Shown here in pieces: positions 25,519-35,474 of a stretch of 46,136 nucleotides of DNA. The notes beneath the pieces are model-generated. The model was not told where the DNA came from. It searched no databases and saw only the letters and a program-made list of their open reading frames with translations. The position numbers were made by a program, and so were the translations under genes. The stretch is from assembly GCA_019683695.1 (NCBI GenBank), contig JADGHX010000015.1, forward strand, positions 1 through 46,136, read 5' to 3'. The stretch's first letter is position 1. Every line of letters starts with the position of its first letter. Origin of the DNA: Steroidobacteraceae bacterium. GTDB taxonomy: Bacteria; Pseudomonadota; Gammaproteobacteria; Steroidobacterales; Steroidobacteraceae.

Positions 25519-27003
25519 GTGAAACGTCTCGTCTGTGTTTCCAATCGGATTTCGCTGCCAGGTAACGGCGCCTCCTCCGGCGGGCTTGCCGTGGGACTCC
25601 TCGCCGCCATGGGCCATACCGGGGGCGTGTGGTTCGGCTGGAGTGGCGAAACGAGCGCAGAGCCGGCGGATGCGCCCCAGGTGATCACCCGGGGAAACAT
25701 CCAGTTCGCAACGATCGATCTGACGCCCCAGCAGTTCGAGGAGTACTACAACGGGTACTGCAACGGCACGTTGTGGCCGCTGCTCCACTACAACCCCGAG
25801 CTGTTCCGGCACGAGCAGCGCGATTACGACGCCTATCTGGCCGTGAATCAATTGTTCGCGCGCCAGCTCATGCCGCTTCTCCAGGCCGGCGATGCCGTGT
25901 GGGTGCACGACTATCACCTGATTCCGCTCGCCCGCTACCTGCGGGAGCACGGCTTCGAGGGGCCCATAGGCTTTTTCCTGCACACGCCCTTTCCGCATAT
26001 CCAGGTGCTCCGGCTGCTGCCGGATCATGCAGAGCTGATCAGCGATCTGTGCGTGTACGACGTGCTGGGCTTTCAGACGGAAGACGACGTGCGCTCCTTC
26101 CGCTCCTGCTTCGAGGCGGGCATCGTGGGCACGTTCCGCGGCAGCGCCGGAGTCGCCGAGGCGCTCGACTGCCGGGCGCACGTTGCGGCGTATCCGATCG
26201 GAGTGGACGTGAAGGCCGTCGCGCGGGAAGCCGCCGAAGCGGTGAACGAGGACACCGTGGCGCGCCTCACGGCAAGCCTTCTCGGCCGCAAGCTCATCAT
26301 CGGCGTGGATCGCCTCGATTACAGCAAGGGGCTCATGGAGCGCTTTGCGGCCTTCGAGCACTTCCTGGAGACCTATCCGGAGAACCAGGGCAAGGTCACG
26401 TTTCTGCAGATCGCACCGCTCAGCCGCTCCGACGTGCTCGCGTATTCGGAGATTCGTCAGGCGCTGGAGCAGAGCGCGGGCCGCATCAACGGGCGCCTCG
26501 CGGAGGCGGACTGGACGCCCATTCGCTATCTCAACCGCAACTTCTCCCACGCCACGACCATGGGATTCCTGCGCGCCGCGCAGGTGGCGCTGGTCACGCC
26601 GGTGCGCGACGGCATGAACCTCGTCGCCAAGGAGTTCGTGGCGGCGCAGGATCCTCGCGATCCTGGCGTGCTGATCATCTCGCCCATGGCGGGTGCCGCG
26701 CGTGAACTGACGGGCGCGCTGCAGGTGAATCCGTACGACAAGCGTGGAATGGCGCGTGCGCTCGAGAAGGCGCTGCACATGCCGCTCGAAGAGCGTCGGC
26801 AGCGCCATCGTCAGATGCTGGATGCCGTGCGGCGGAACGACATCCACCACTGGTACGGCGAGTTCTGCCACGACCTCGACGAAGTGGAGCTCAGGGCGCG
26901 CCGCCCGGAGCTCGTCGGTGCGCCCGACGAACGGACCCTCGAATCGCAGGGCTGGTGGCGGCGGGCGGTGAGCCGGCTGTTCAGTTCGCGCGCGTCGTTC
27001 TGA
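25519..27003 (+). CDS. otsA: Trehalose-6-phosphate synthase
   Basis: OtsA joins UDP-glucose and glucose-6-phosphate to form trehalose-6-phosphate, a step in making the osmoprotectant trehalose. The 494-residue GT20 protein has the N-terminal RLVCVSNRI and SSGGLAVGL segments, HDYHL (130-134), HTPFP (155-159), the donor-site VDRLDYSKG (263-271) and a C-terminal [11 protein letters not shown] stretch. GTG 25519 was chosen because it places VSNR at the N-terminus as in Escherichia coli OtsA; a TTG six codons earlier is possible. No otsB phosphatase lies nearby. Its 3' end overlaps the convergent lipoprotein gene by 23 bases. Confidence 0.95.
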   Translation: MKRLVCVSNRISLPGNGASSGGLAVGLLAAMGHTGGVWFGWSGETSAEPADAPQVITRGNIQFATIDLTPQQFEEYYNGYCNGTLWPLLHYNPELFRHEQRDYDAYLAVNQLFARQLMPLLQAGDAVWVHDYHLIPLARYLREHGFEGPIGFFLHTPFPHIQVLRLLPDHAELISDLCVYDVLGFQTEDDVRSFRSCFEAGIVGTFRGSAGVAEALDCRAHVAAYPIGVDVKAVAREAAEAVNEDTVARLTASLLGRKLIIGVDRLDYSKGLMERFAAFEHFLETYPENQGKVTFLQIAPLSRSDVLAYSEIRQALEQSAGRINGRLAEADWTPIRYLNRNFSHATTMGFLRAAQVALVTPVRDGMNLVAKEFVAAQDPRDPGVLIISPMAGAARELTGALQVNPYDKRGMARALEKALHMPLEERRQRHRQMLDAVRRNDIHHWYGEFCHDLDEVELRARRPELVGAPDERTLESQGWWRRAVSRLFSSRASF

Positions 27004-28672
27004 GCGAGAGGTCCTTGCTGTAGACGACGTTCATCACGTTGTCGTACCAGCCCACCACTTCCGGTTTGACGAGCCGCTTGTTCACGTAGAAATACACGGG
27101 CATGAGCGCGTGATCACGTAACAGCACGCGCTCGGCCTGCTGAAGCAGATCACGGCGCCTGGCCTCGTCGACCTCCGCGGTGGCGCGCGCCAGCAGTGCG
27201 TCGTACTCCGCGCTCTTGTAACGAGGCAGGTTGATGCCGAAATCGCTCTTCAGGTACTGCAGGAACGTGTACGCGTCGTTGTAGTCACCGATCCAGCTCG
27301 AGCGGAATACATCGACGTTCCCGCGATCGATGTCCTGCAGCAGCGCCTTGAATTCCACAGCTCTCACCTGCACCTGCGCGCCGAGGGCTTCCTTCCACAT
27401 GGAGCTGATGGCAACGGCGAGGCGTTCGTGCACTTCGCCCGCGTTGTAGCGCAGCTCGAAGCGCAAAGGGTTCGACTTGGAGTAGCCCGCTTCCGCATAG
27501 AGTCTGCGTGCCTCTGCAACGCGCTCCGCCATGGGCTTGCCGGCGTAGTCGAACGTCTGCGACGTGTAGTTGTGCACGCCCGGCGGCACCCAGCCGTACG
27601 CGGGCAGCTCACCAACGCGAAGAATGGCTTGCGCGAGCCGCTCCCGATCGACCACGAGCGAGAGGGCGCGACGCAGCTTCACGTTGTCCTTGAACGGTGG
27701 GCGCGTGAGATTGAAGCCGTAGTAGTACGTGCTGAGTTGCGTGTGGACGTGGAATTCCTGCGGCACGTTCGCCTTGATCCAGTCCGCCTGGCCGCGCGGC
27801 ACGACGGCCGTGATGTGCAGGTCTCCCGCGCGGTAGCGGGTGAGCTCGGCGTTCTCATCCGCAATGTGCAGGTATTTCACCGCATCGAGCCGCGTGGCCG
27901 CGTCGTTCCAGTAATAGCGGTTGCGCTCGAGGAGCACGTGCAGGTTCGGCACCCATTCCTTCAGGACGAAGGCGCCGTTCGAGACCATGATCCCGGGCCT
28001 CGCCACATTGTTCGGGTGCGCGGCCAGCGTGGGCCGGTGCACGGGGCAGGTGCTCGGATGCGAGAGCAACCCCGGCAGATACGCCGTGGGCGCAATGAGT
28101 CGTATCACGAGCGTTCGGTCGTCCGGCGCCTCGACACCGAGCGATTCGGGCAGTCGTCTGCCCGCGATGATGTCGGTGGCATTCTCGATGGTGTCGATGA
28201 TTTGCGCGTATTGGGAGGCGGTTGCCGGGTCCACCAGCCTGCGGAATGCCGCGACGAAATCCGCCGCAACCACCGGATCGCCATTCGACCAGCGCGCGTC
28301 CGGGCGCAACGTGAAGGTGTATTGCTTGCCGTCCGCGCTCACCTTCCACTCGGTCGCCGCACCGGGTGCGGGGCTTGCGTCCTTCGCGAGCGTGGTGAGG
28401 CCTTCGCAGAGGTCCCGCAATATGGTGTGCGCTTCGACAGAACGAGCCTTCTGCGGGTCGAGCGAATCGGGCTCGGGACCGTTGCCGCGCAGGAGCACCG
28501 CACCTTCATCGGGCGCAGCGGCCGAATTGCTGGAGGAGGCTCCGGTGTTTCCCGAGCAGGCCACCAGCGCAAAGGAGGCCATCAGCGCAGCGAGAGCGAT
28601 CTGGCCTGGGCGCCAGAGCTCGCGGAGGCGCCCTGGCAAACCGGACTCAGCGAACCTTGCGGCGGCTCGCAT
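26981..28672 (-). CDS. Oligopeptide-type ABC substrate-binding lipoprotein
   Basis: The 563-residue protein belongs to the SBP_bac_5 (OppA/DppA) family. It has a basic N-region, a hydrophobic stretch and the lipobox LVAC with lipidation Cys39, then a low-complexity serine/alanine linker. The binding domain begins at LLRGNGPEPDSLDPQ and includes the family motifs DARWSNGDPVVAADFV and TYYYGFNLTRPPFKD. No permease or ATPase genes are near, so it is either an orphan receptor or serves a distant system. The ATG at 28672 overlaps the end of pyrF by 26 bases; a GTG four codons earlier is the alternative. Its stop overlaps otsA on the other strand. Confidence 0.88.
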   Translation of the reverse strand: MRAAARFAESGLPGRLRELWRPGQIALAALMASFALVACSGNTGASSSNSAAAPDEGAVLLRGNGPEPDSLDPQKARSVEAHTILRDLCEGLTTLAKDASPAPGAATEWKVSADGKQYTFTLRPDARWSNGDPVVAADFVAAFRRLVDPATASQYAQIIDTIENATDIIAGRRLPESLGVEAPDDRTLVIRLIAPTAYLPGLLSHPSTCPVHRPTLAAHPNNVARPGIMVSNGAFVLKEWVPNLHVLLERNRYYWNDAATRLDAVKYLHIADENAELTRYRAGDLHITAVVPRGQADWIKANVPQEFHVHTQLSTYYYGFNLTRPPFKDNVKLRRALSLVVDRERLAQAILRVGELPAYGWVPPGVHNYTSQTFDYAGKPMAERVAEARRLYAEAGYSKSNPLRFELRYNAGEVHERLAVAISSMWKEALGAQVQVRAVEFKALLQDIDRGNVDVFRSSWIGDYNDAYTFLQYLKSDFGINLPRYKSAEYDALLARATAEVDEARRRDLLQQAERVLLRDHALMPVYFYVNKRLVKPEVVGWYDNVMNVVYSKDLSLRTTRAN

Positions 28673-29474
28673 TGATCTGATCACGCAATGCCGACGTGGC
28701 CGCGCGAGCGGCAGAGGCGAAATCCGGGCCCGATGACGCGTAGAGAATCGCCCGCGACGAGCTGATGACGAGCCCACGGCCATCGCGTGTCTGTCCGTTC
28801 TTCACGGCCTGTGCAACGTCCCCGCCCTGCGCACCCACACCCGGCACGAGGAAGGGCACATCGCCTGCAATCTCGCGGATTTCCGCAAGCTCCTGCGGAT
28901 ACGTGGCACCCACCACGAGCATGCAGTTCCCGCGTGTATTCCAGCGGCGCGCCACCAGCTCGGCGATGGCGTGGTACACGCGGCGCGAGCCCACCTGCAG
29001 ATCCTGCACATCGCGTGCGCCGGGATTGGAGGTGCGGCACAGGATGATGACGCCCTTGTTCTCGTACTTGAGAAAAGGCTCGAGCGCATCGCCGCCCAGA
29101 TACGGGTTGACGGTCACGGCGTCCGCGCCATAGCGCTCGAAGGCTTCGATCGCATATCGCTCGGCCGTGCTGCCGATGTCCCCGCGCTTTGCGTCCAGGA
29201 TCACCGGAATCGCCGGATACGTGCGATGGATGTACTCGATGGTGCGCTCGAGCTGATCTTCCGCCTCGTAGGCGGCGTAGTGCGCGAACTGTGGCTTGTA
29301 CGCGCACACGAGATCGGCCGTGGCGTCGATGATTGCCTTGTTGAACTGGAAGATGGGGGAGGCTTCGCCCGCAAGCCCTTCGGGCAGCCGCTCGATCTCC
29401 GGATCGAGCCCCACGCAGACGAGCGAGTTGTTGCGATCCCAGGCTTGCGTGAGTTGATGGATGAATGACGTCAT
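28647..29474 (-). CDS. pyrF: Orotidine 5'-phosphate decarboxylase, long type
   Basis: PyrF makes UMP by decarboxylating OMP, the last step of pyrimidine synthesis. The 275-residue protein is of the longer 'type 2' form: the catalytic Asp-Lys array is [10 protein letters not shown] (94-103, Lys96), preceded by [11 protein letters not shown]. The conserved phosphate-binding end is near [15 protein letters not shown]. The ATG overlaps the mnmG stop (ATGA), which indicates translational coupling. The binding-protein gene follows with a 26-base overlap, so mnmG, pyrF and the lipoprotein form one tightly packed leftward operon. Confidence 0.95.
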   Translation of the reverse strand: MTSFIHQLTQAWDRNNSLVCVGLDPEIERLPEGLAGEASPIFQFNKAIIDATADLVCAYKPQFAHYAAYEAEDQLERTIEYIHRTYPAIPVILDAKRGDIGSTAERYAIEAFERYGADAVTVNPYLGGDALEPFLKYENKGVIILCRTSNPGARDVQDLQVGSRRVYHAIAELVARRWNTRGNCMLVVGATYPQELAEIREIAGDVPFLVPGVGAQGGDVAQAVKNGQTRDGRGLVISSSRAILYASSGPDFASAARAATSALRDQINASRRKVR

Positions 29475-31408
29475 GCGACCCGGCTGCGCGCCGCGAGGCT
29501 CCGCTTCTTGAGGTGAACGAGCAGGATGGAGATGGCCGCCGGCGTCACACCCGGCACGCGCGCGGCCTGCCCCACGGTGGCGGGGCGGATTTCAGAGAGG
29601 CGCTGGCGCACTTCGGTGGACAGGCCGGCGACCGCCGCGTAATCGAGATCCGGAGGCAACGCGGTCTCCTCGTTGCGCCGGTGGCGATCGATTTCGTCCT
29701 GCTGGCGCTCGATGTAGCCCGCGTACTTGGCGCGCACCTCCACCTGCGCACGCACCTGGGGCGGCAAGCGATCGTCGATCGCGCCCTCTGCGCTGCGCGG
29801 TTCCGCCGGCCACCACTGCGGGGCGCCGGCCACTTCGAGCAGTGCCTCGTAAGTCACTTCGGGCCGGCGCAGCAGATCGAACGCGCTCTGATCCCGGCCG
29901 AGGGGTGCCTTGAGCACGCGCTGCGCCCATTCGGGCGAGACCGCATCCGGATGGATGCGCGTGCGCGTGAGGCGCTGCACTTCGCGCTCGGAAAGCTCCT
30001 GTTTGCGCTCGAACAGCGCCCAGCGCTCATCGTCCACGAGCCCCAGCGCGCGGCCTGTGGGGGTGAGCCGCAGGTCCGCGTTGTCTTCGCGCAGGAGCAG
30101 GCGATGCTCGGCGCGGCTGGTGAACATGCGATAGGGCTCGCGCGTGCCGCGCGTGACCAGATCGTCGATCAGCACGCCGACGTAGGCTTCGCTGCGCTTC
30201 GGGACAAAGGGCTCGCGGCCCTTCACCGTGAGCGCGGCGTTGATGCCCGCGATGAGACCCTGCGCGGCGGCTTCTTCATATCCCGTGGTCCCGTTGATCT
30301 GCCCGGCGAAGTACAGGCCCGAGATGAACTTCGTCTCGAGCGAGGGCTTGAGATCGCGCGGATCGAAATAGTCGTATTCGATGGCGTAGCCCGGGCGCGT
30401 CAGGTGCGCATTCTCGAATCCGCGGATGGTGCGCACGAACTCGAGCTGCACATCGAACGGCAGGCTCGTGGAAATGCCGTTCGGGTAGATCTCGTGGGTC
30501 TCGAGCCCTTCGGGCTCGACGAAGATCTGATGCGAGGGCTTGTCCGCGAAGCGCACCACCTTGTCTTCCACGGACGGGCAGTACCGCGGGCCGACGCCCT
30601 CGATCCGGCCGGTGAACATCGGCGAACGGTCCGTGGCACTCCGAATGATCTCGTGGGTGCGCTCGTTCGTCTGCGTGATGAAACAATCGACCTGCTGCGG
30701 GTGCTCTTCGGGCCGCCCGAGGAACGAAAACACCGGCAGGGGCGAGTCGCTGGGCTGCCGCTGCATCACCGAGAAGTCGACAGTGCGGCCGTCGATGCGG
30801 GGCGGCGTACCGGTCTTCAGGCGACCGACCCGGAAGGGCAGCTCCCGCAAGCGCGCGGCCAGCCGGTTCGAGGGAGGATCCCCCGCGCGACCGCCCTGGT
30901 AGTTGTCCAGGCCGACGTGAATGCGGCCGCCGAGGAACGTGCCGACCGTGAGCACGACCGTGGGCGCTTCGAAGACGATGCCCGTCACCGTCACGACACC
31001 GCGTACCCGATCCGCCTCGATCACGAGGTCCGCCACTTCCTGCTGGAAGAGCGAGAGGTTCGGCTGGTTTTCCAGCATTGAGCGCACGGCGCGCTTGTAG
31101 AGCTGGCGGTCCGCCTGCGCGCGGGTGGCGCGCACGGCGGGACCCTTGCTCGCGTTCAGCGTGCGGAACTGGATGCCGGCGCGATCCGTGGCGCGGGCCA
31201 TGGCCCCGCCGAGCGCGTCGATCTCGCGGACGAGATGTCCCTTGCCGATGCCGCCCACCGCCGGGTTGCAGCTCATCTGGCCCAGAGTCTCGATGCTCTG
31301 GGTGAGCAGCAGCGTCTGCGCGCCCATGCGCGCTGCAGCGAGCGCGGCTTCAGTGCCCGCGTGGCCGCCGCCGATGACGATGACATCGAATGGACGCGAG
31401 AAGCGCAT
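29471..31408 (-). CDS. mnmG: tRNA uridine-5-carboxymethylaminomethyl modification enzyme MnmG
   Basis: MnmG (GidA) is the FAD-dependent partner of MnmE and installs the cmnm5 group on wobble U34 of several tRNAs. The 645-residue protein begins with the FAD-binding GGGHAG (13-18). It carries the [22 protein letters not shown] signature, the [11 protein letters not shown] stretch, and the [19 protein letters not shown] segment before the C-terminal helical domain that binds MnmE. The ATG at 31408 gives a normal length; the frame stays open upstream to 32128 without homology. A -10-like TACAAT is about 37 bases upstream. In many relatives mnmG is followed by rsmG and parAB; here it is followed by pyrF. 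Confidence 0.96.
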   Translation of the reverse strand: MRFSRPFDVIVIGGGHAGTEAALAAARMGAQTLLLTQSIETLGQMSCNPAVGGIGKGHLVREIDALGGAMARATDRAGIQFRTLNASKGPAVRATRAQADRQLYKRAVRSMLENQPNLSLFQQEVADLVIEADRVRGVVTVTGIVFEAPTVVLTVGTFLGGRIHVGLDNYQGGRAGDPPSNRLAARLRELPFRVGRLKTGTPPRIDGRTVDFSVMQRQPSDSPLPVFSFLGRPEEHPQQVDCFITQTNERTHEIIRSATDRSPMFTGRIEGVGPRYCPSVEDKVVRFADKPSHQIFVEPEGLETHEIYPNGISTSLPFDVQLEFVRTIRGFENAHLTRPGYAIEYDYFDPRDLKPSLETKFISGLYFAGQINGTTGYEEAAAQGLIAGINAALTVKGREPFVPKRSEAYVGVLIDDLVTRGTREPYRMFTSRAEHRLLLREDNADLRLTPTGRALGLVDDERWALFERKQELSEREVQRLTRTRIHPDAVSPEWAQRVLKAPLGRDQSAFDLLRRPEVTYEALLEVAGAPQWWPAEPRSAEGAIDDRLPPQVRAQVEVRAKYAGYIERQQDEIDRHRRNEETALPPDLDYAAVAGLSTEVRQRLSEIRPATVGQAARVPGVTPAAISILLVHLKKRSLAARSRVA

Positions 31409-31444
31409 CACTGCGTGGGAACGTTGGGAGGGGACACGGCCGGT

Positions 31445-31474
31445 ATTGTAGGGGTGGCGGCAGGCGCCGAACAA
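31445..31474 (-). promoter_or_regulatory. Candidate sigma-70 promoter for mnmG-pyrF operon
   Basis: On the minus strand, -35-like TTGTTC (31474-31469) and -10-like TACAAT (31450-31445) are 18 bases apart, giving a leader of about 30 bases before the mnmG ATG. Confidence 0.45.
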
Positions 31475-31612
31475 ACCGCGAGCGCACGGCGGTGCCGCCG
31501 CTGCGTTACCGGCGACAGCATTCACGCGTCGAGCGGGCGATCCCGCGCGAGTGCACCGGCGACCCGCCCGAATGAGAACCGGCGAGACGCGTCGCACATC
31601 CACGCACCCGGT

Positions 31613-31621
31613 TGCTTTAAT
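31613..31621 (+). promoter_or_regulatory. Extended -10 element before the hydrolase gene
   Basis: TGC followed by TTTAAT resembles an extended -10. It ends 12 bases before the TTG start, which would leave a leader of only a few bases. No -35 match was seen. Confidence 0.3.
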
Positions 31622-31633
31622 CTCCGAGCCCGC

Positions 31634-33139
31634 TTGAACACACGCACATTCAACATTCCCTGGCTGCGGACCGTGCTGGTCGCAACCGGGCTGGCCTGCA
31701 GTGCCCCTGTGGCTGGCAACTCCGCGCCTCCCGTGGAGGGCCGCCTCGTTCTCTCGGCCTGCACGCTGGAAGATCCCGCGCGTGTGAGCGTCGTCAGCGC
31801 GGAGTGCGGCACTCTGAAAGTGCCCGAAAATCCCGCCGAGCCGGAAGGGCGGCGGATCGCCTTGCATGTCGCACGCGTGCCGGCCATCAGTCGTCGCAAG
31901 GCCGCGGATCCCTTGTTCATCCTCGCCGGCGGGCCCGGCATGGCGGCCTCGACGATGTACGCCAGCGTGGCACCCGCGTTTGCGCGCATCCGCAGGGATC
32001 GCGACATCGTGCTGCTCGATCAGCGCGGCACGGGTCGCTCCAACGCTCTGAACTGTCCCTTTGATGATGAGGCGCTTCTGAGCTCCAGCCCTGCGGAGCT
32101 TGCCTCTGAAACACGCGAGTGCCTGCAAGCGCTGAGTGCGCGTGCAGATGTCGCGTTCTACACCACGAGTGTCGCCGTGCAGGACCTGGATGTGGTGCGA
32201 GCGGCGCTCGGATACGAGCAGATCAATCTGTACGGTGGCTCATATGGCACGCGGGTGGCCGAGCACTACATGCGCCGCTTTCCACACCGTGTTCGTGCGG
32301 CGATTCTGGATGGCGTGATTGTTCCGGGGCAGGCGCTCGGCCCGGCCATCGCGCTCGATGCGGAGCGAGCGCTGGACCGCGTGCTCACCCGCTGCGCGCA
32401 GGACAAGGACTGCAGCGAGCGCTTTGGCGATCCGCGGCTCACCTATCAGGCGCTTCGCGACCGGCTGGCCCGCAACAGTGTGCCGGTGGAATTCGCAGAC
32501 CCGGCAACCGGCGAGCCGATGCGGCTCGGATTCGGAGCGGCTCATCTGGCCACGGTGCTTCGGCTCTCCACGTACACATCCGAGCAGGCCTCACTGCTGC
32601 CGCTCGTGCTGCATCTTGCGCAGCGTCTCGGAAACTTCCAGCCGCTCGCCGGGCAATTCGTGCAGACGCTGCGCACCTACGGCGACGTGCTCGCGTACGG
32701 CATGCACAACTCGGTCGTGTGCACCGAGGACGTTCCGTTCTACGACCCCGAGGCGATTGACCGCAAGAAGCTGGCAAGCACGTTCATGGGCACCGCGCAG
32801 GTGGATGCGTTGCAAAGTCTCTGCGAAGACTGGCCGCGCGGACCGCTGGATCCGGATTTGCGTGCACCATTGAAGTCCGACGTGCCGGTGCTTCTGCTCT
32901 CCGGCGGAAACGATCCGGTGACGCCCGCTGCGAATGCAGAAGCATTGCGCAAGGGGTTGAGGAACAGCGTGCATGTCGTCCTGCAGGATCTGGGTCACGG
33001 GCAGATCGCGGCACCGTGTGTCGATCGCGTGATGGCGGACTTCCTGGAGCGCGGATCCGTCGCAGGGCTGGACGTGTCCTGCACGCGGCGCGTTCGGCCA
33101 GCGCCATTCTTCCTTTCACTTGCCGGGCCGGCACCGTGA
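31634..33139 (+). CDS. Secreted alpha/beta hydrolase (TAP/proline-iminopeptidase-like)
   Basis: The 501-residue hydrolase has a Sec-type N-terminal signal (about residues 1-28). It carries the oxyanion strand [23 protein letters not shown], the nucleophile elbow GGSYGTR (Ser203), an inserted lid region, the acid in GGNDPVTP (Asp427) and the His of GHGQ (His455). The fold and C-terminal part match secreted tripeptidyl-aminopeptidase/proline iminopeptidase relatives, so a periplasmic peptidase is likely, though esterase activity is possible. TTG 31634 was taken as the start because the signal begins there and no ATG is close. The ABC exporter genes follow after 10 bases, suggesting one operon. 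Confidence 0.85.
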   Translation: MNTRTFNIPWLRTVLVATGLACSAPVAGNSAPPVEGRLVLSACTLEDPARVSVVSAECGTLKVPENPAEPEGRRIALHVARVPAISRRKAADPLFILAGGPGMAASTMYASVAPAFARIRRDRDIVLLDQRGTGRSNALNCPFDDEALLSSSPAELASETRECLQALSARADVAFYTTSVAVQDLDVVRAALGYEQINLYGGSYGTRVAEHYMRRFPHRVRAAILDGVIVPGQALGPAIALDAERALDRVLTRCAQDKDCSERFGDPRLTYQALRDRLARNSVPVEFADPATGEPMRLGFGAAHLATVLRLSTYTSEQASLLPLVLHLAQRLGNFQPLAGQFVQTLRTYGDVLAYGMHNSVVCTEDVPFYDPEAIDRKKLASTFMGTAQVDALQSLCEDWPRGPLDPDLRAPLKSDVPVLLLSGGNDPVTPAANAEALRKGLRNSVHVVLQDLGHGQIAAPCVDRVMADFLERGSVAGLDVSCTRRVRPAPFFLSLAGPAP

Positions 33140-33149
33140 GCGCGCACGC

Positions 33150-33881
33150 ATGATCGAAGCCCACGCGCTCTCGAAGAGCTTCGGCCCCGTGAAGGCGGTA
33201 CGCAGCGTCACGCTGCGCGCGGCAGACGGGCGCATCACCGGACTGCTTGGGCCGAACGGCGCCGGCAAGTCGACGACGCTGCGCATCCTCTACACCGTGC
33301 TCCGGCCGGACGCGGGCGACGCGCTCATCGATGGCACGAGCGTCGTGCACGCGCCACTTGAAGCGCGGCGGCAGATCGGCGTGCTGCCGCATGCCGCCGG
33401 CATCTACCAGCACCTCTCCGCGCGCGAGAACGTCCTCTATTTCGGCGCATTGCATGGGCTGTCGCGTGCGGAGCGCGAAGCCCGCGCGGACGAGCTCATC
33501 GAGCTGCTGGAAATGCGGGATTTCGCGGACCGGCCGGCAAGGAAGCTGTCCCAGGGGCAGCGCATGAAAACCGCGCTGGCCCGTGCGCTCGTCCATCGCC
33601 CGAAGAACGTGCTGCTCGATGAGCCCACCAACGGTCTCGACGTGATGGCGGTGCGGAGCCTGCGCGCTCTGCTCGTGCGCCTGCGAGATGCCGGTCATTG
33701 CGTGCTCTTTTCGAGCCACGTGATGCAGGAAGTGGCCGCGTTGTGTGACGAGATCGTTGTGATCGCGCGCGGCAACGTTGTGGCCGCGGGAACGCCAGAG
33801 GAGATTCGTGCCCGGACCGGGCAAGACAATCTCGAGGAAGCCTTCGTGCAGCTGATCGGCACAGGCGAGGGGCTGGGCTGA
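33150..33881 (+). CDS. ABC-2 exporter ATPase (NatA-like)
   Basis: The 243-residue ATPase has Walker A GPNGAGKS (34-41), signature LSQGQRMK, Walker B VLLDEPTNGLD and the switch His in FSSHVMQEV. The sequence resembles NatA/CcmA-type exporters. ATG 33150 gives MIEAHALSKSFG at the N-terminus; an upstream ATG at 33120 lies inside the hydrolase end. Its TGA overlaps the next ATG (ATGA-type coupling at 33879-33883). With the permease it would form a homodimeric exporter, classically Na+ or drug efflux. The substrate is not readable from sequence. Confidence 0.92.
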   Translation: MIEAHALSKSFGPVKAVRSVTLRAADGRITGLLGPNGAGKSTTLRILYTVLRPDAGDALIDGTSVVHAPLEARRQIGVLPHAAGIYQHLSARENVLYFGALHGLSRAEREARADELIELLEMRDFADRPARKLSQGQRMKTALARALVHRPKNVLLDEPTNGLDVMAVRSLRALLVRLRDAGHCVLFSSHVMQEVAALCDEIVVIARGNVVAAGTPEEIRARTGQDNLEEAFVQLIGTGEGLG

Positions 33882-35059
33882 TGGGCGCGATTCTCACTGT
33901 ATTCAGCAAGGAGTTCCGGGAAAATCTGCGTGATCGCCGCACGCTGTTCACGGCGCTGATCTTCGGGCCGCTGTTCACGCCTCTGCTCTTCGCCGTGGTG
34001 CTCAACCTGATGATCCAGCGTGGCGGGGCGCAGAGCGATGAGCCTCTCGTGCTCGCGGTGGCGCACGCCGAGCGTGCGCCGAATCTGGTCCGTCACCTTC
34101 GGACGTATGGGGTGACGATCTCCGACGTGCGCTACGACGACGCGGCTGCCCGAGCGGCGGTGCAGAATCAGCGGCACAAGCTCGTGCTCCTGATTCCCGA
34201 GAGTTTCCCCGAGCAGTTCGAGGCGGGCCGCCCGGCCTCCCTGATGCTGTACTCGGATGCCTCCGAGAATTTCGCGGAGCGTGATGTCCGGCGGGTGAAA
34301 GCGATTCTGGCGCAGTACAGCTCGACGCTCGTGCGATTGCGCATGGTGGCGCGAGGCCTGGATCCGATGGTGCTCGCGCCCCTCGCCGTACATGATGTGG
34401 ATGTGTCGACGCCGGCGAGCCGTTCGGTCGTGGCACTCGGCGCGATGAGCTACATCATTCTGCTCACGATGCTGATGGGCGGCCTGTATCTCGCGATCGA
34501 TGCCACGGCGGGAGAGCGCGAGCGCGGCTCGCTGGAGCCGCTGCTCACCGCGCCGGTGCGCCGCGAGCACCTGATCTACGGAAAGATCCTCGCAACGTGC
34601 GCGTTCATGACGCTCTCGCTGGTGCTGAGCGTTTCCGTGCTTTCCGTGCTGCTGCGGTTCATCGGGCTCGAAGCGCTCGGGATGAGCGTGAACTTCGGTC
34701 CTCTGATCGCGGTGAAGGTGATCCTCTTCTGCCTGCCGATGGTGCCGCTCGGCGCCTCGCTCATGACCATTGTGGCCGCGTTCACGCGCAGCTACCGCGA
34801 GGCGCAGACGTATCTCGGGCTTGTGCTGCTCGTGCCGACCTTGCCGCTGATGTTTGCGGGCGCGCTGGGGCTGCGACCCACGCTGCCGCTGATGGCCGCC
34901 CCCTCGCTGAGCCAGCACTTCCTCATCACGAGCCTGCTGCGGGATGAGGCGCTGCCTCTTTCGTACGTGGCGCTATCCGTGGGCGCTACGCTTGGGCTCG
35001 GGCTCGTGCTCGCGGCATTCGCGGGGCGCCTCTATCATCGCGAGGCGCTTCTGGGCTGA
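33881..35059 (+). CDS. ABC-2 exporter permease (NatB-like)
   Basis: The 392-residue permease has one N-terminal helix (about 22-44), a periplasmic domain of about 135 residues, then five helices between residues 182 and 385. Between the first two of these lies the family segment GERERGSLEPLLTAPVRREHLIYGK. This is the ABC2_membrane_3/NatB pattern. It is coupled to the ATPase by a one-base overlap. The last 25 bases run antisense over the 3' end of the HExxH gene, leaving no room for a terminator between the two convergent genes. Confidence 0.9.
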   Translation: MGAILTVFSKEFRENLRDRRTLFTALIFGPLFTPLLFAVVLNLMIQRGGAQSDEPLVLAVAHAERAPNLVRHLRTYGVTISDVRYDDAAARAAVQNQRHKLVLLIPESFPEQFEAGRPASLMLYSDASENFAERDVRRVKAILAQYSSTLVRLRMVARGLDPMVLAPLAVHDVDVSTPASRSVVALGAMSYIILLTMLMGGLYLAIDATAGERERGSLEPLLTAPVRREHLIYGKILATCAFMTLSLVLSVSVLSVLLRFIGLEALGMSVNFGPLIAVKVILFCLPMVPLGASLMTIVAAFTRSYREAQTYLGLVLLVPTLPLMFAGALGLRPTLPLMAAPSLSQHFLITSLLRDEALPLSYVALSVGATLGLGLVLAAFAGRLYHREALLG

Positions 35060-35439
35060 CCGGCCGCCGGAAAGCGCGTGAGCAGCGCGCGAAAGCGGTA
35101 AAGGTTATCCGCTGCAAATTCGCGCGCTTCCACTTCGAAGCGATTGTCCCAGTAACCGCGCCGGAGCCACTCAACGACGTACCGCGCGATCGTGAGCAGG
35201 CCGGGCTCCCACTGCTTGAGCACGTGACAGTACTCGTGGAGCATCAGCCCGGGATTCTCGAAGAACTCCGCGGCGCTGCCACGGAGATAGATGCGTCGGC
35301 GCCGGGTGGTTGCCACGCATCGGAAATGTGCTCGCGCGAACCAGGAGTGCTCGATCACTCGCACGCGCTCCACCGCGTCCCCGAAGAAGGCTTCGAGCGC
35401 GGCTCTCACGTGCGGCGGAGGTGGAACGTGCCTGCCCAT
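35035..35439 (-). CDS. Small HExxH zincin-like protein
   Basis: This 134-residue protein has HEYCH at residues 68-72, matching the HExxH zinc motif within LMLHEYCHVLKQW. A glutamate-rich helix about 30 residues later (NRFEVEAREFA, Glu102/Glu104/Glu107) could give the third ligand, as in many minimal metallopeptidases. The N-terminal half is basic (ATTRRRRIYLRG). There is no signal peptide or membrane helix. It looks like the isolated metal-binding core of a gluzincin-type or immunity/DUF4157-like protein; activity is unproven. It is divergent from the DUF488 gene by 35 bases and overlaps the permease gene tail to tail. Confidence 0.6.
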   Translation of the reverse strand: MGRHVPPPPHVRAALEAFFGDAVERVRVIEHSWFARAHFRCVATTRRRRIYLRGSAAEFFENPGLMLHEYCHVLKQWEPGLLTIARYVVEWLRRGYWDNRFEVEAREFAADNLYRFRALLTRFPAAGQPRSASR

Positions 35440-35474
35440 GGCGGGATAGTACTCAGAAGGACGAGCCTGGCGTG

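Noticed and set aside
29465-31081. Open frame of 538 codons opposite mnmG
   Set aside because: mnmG is unambiguous, and the antisense translation shows no motif.
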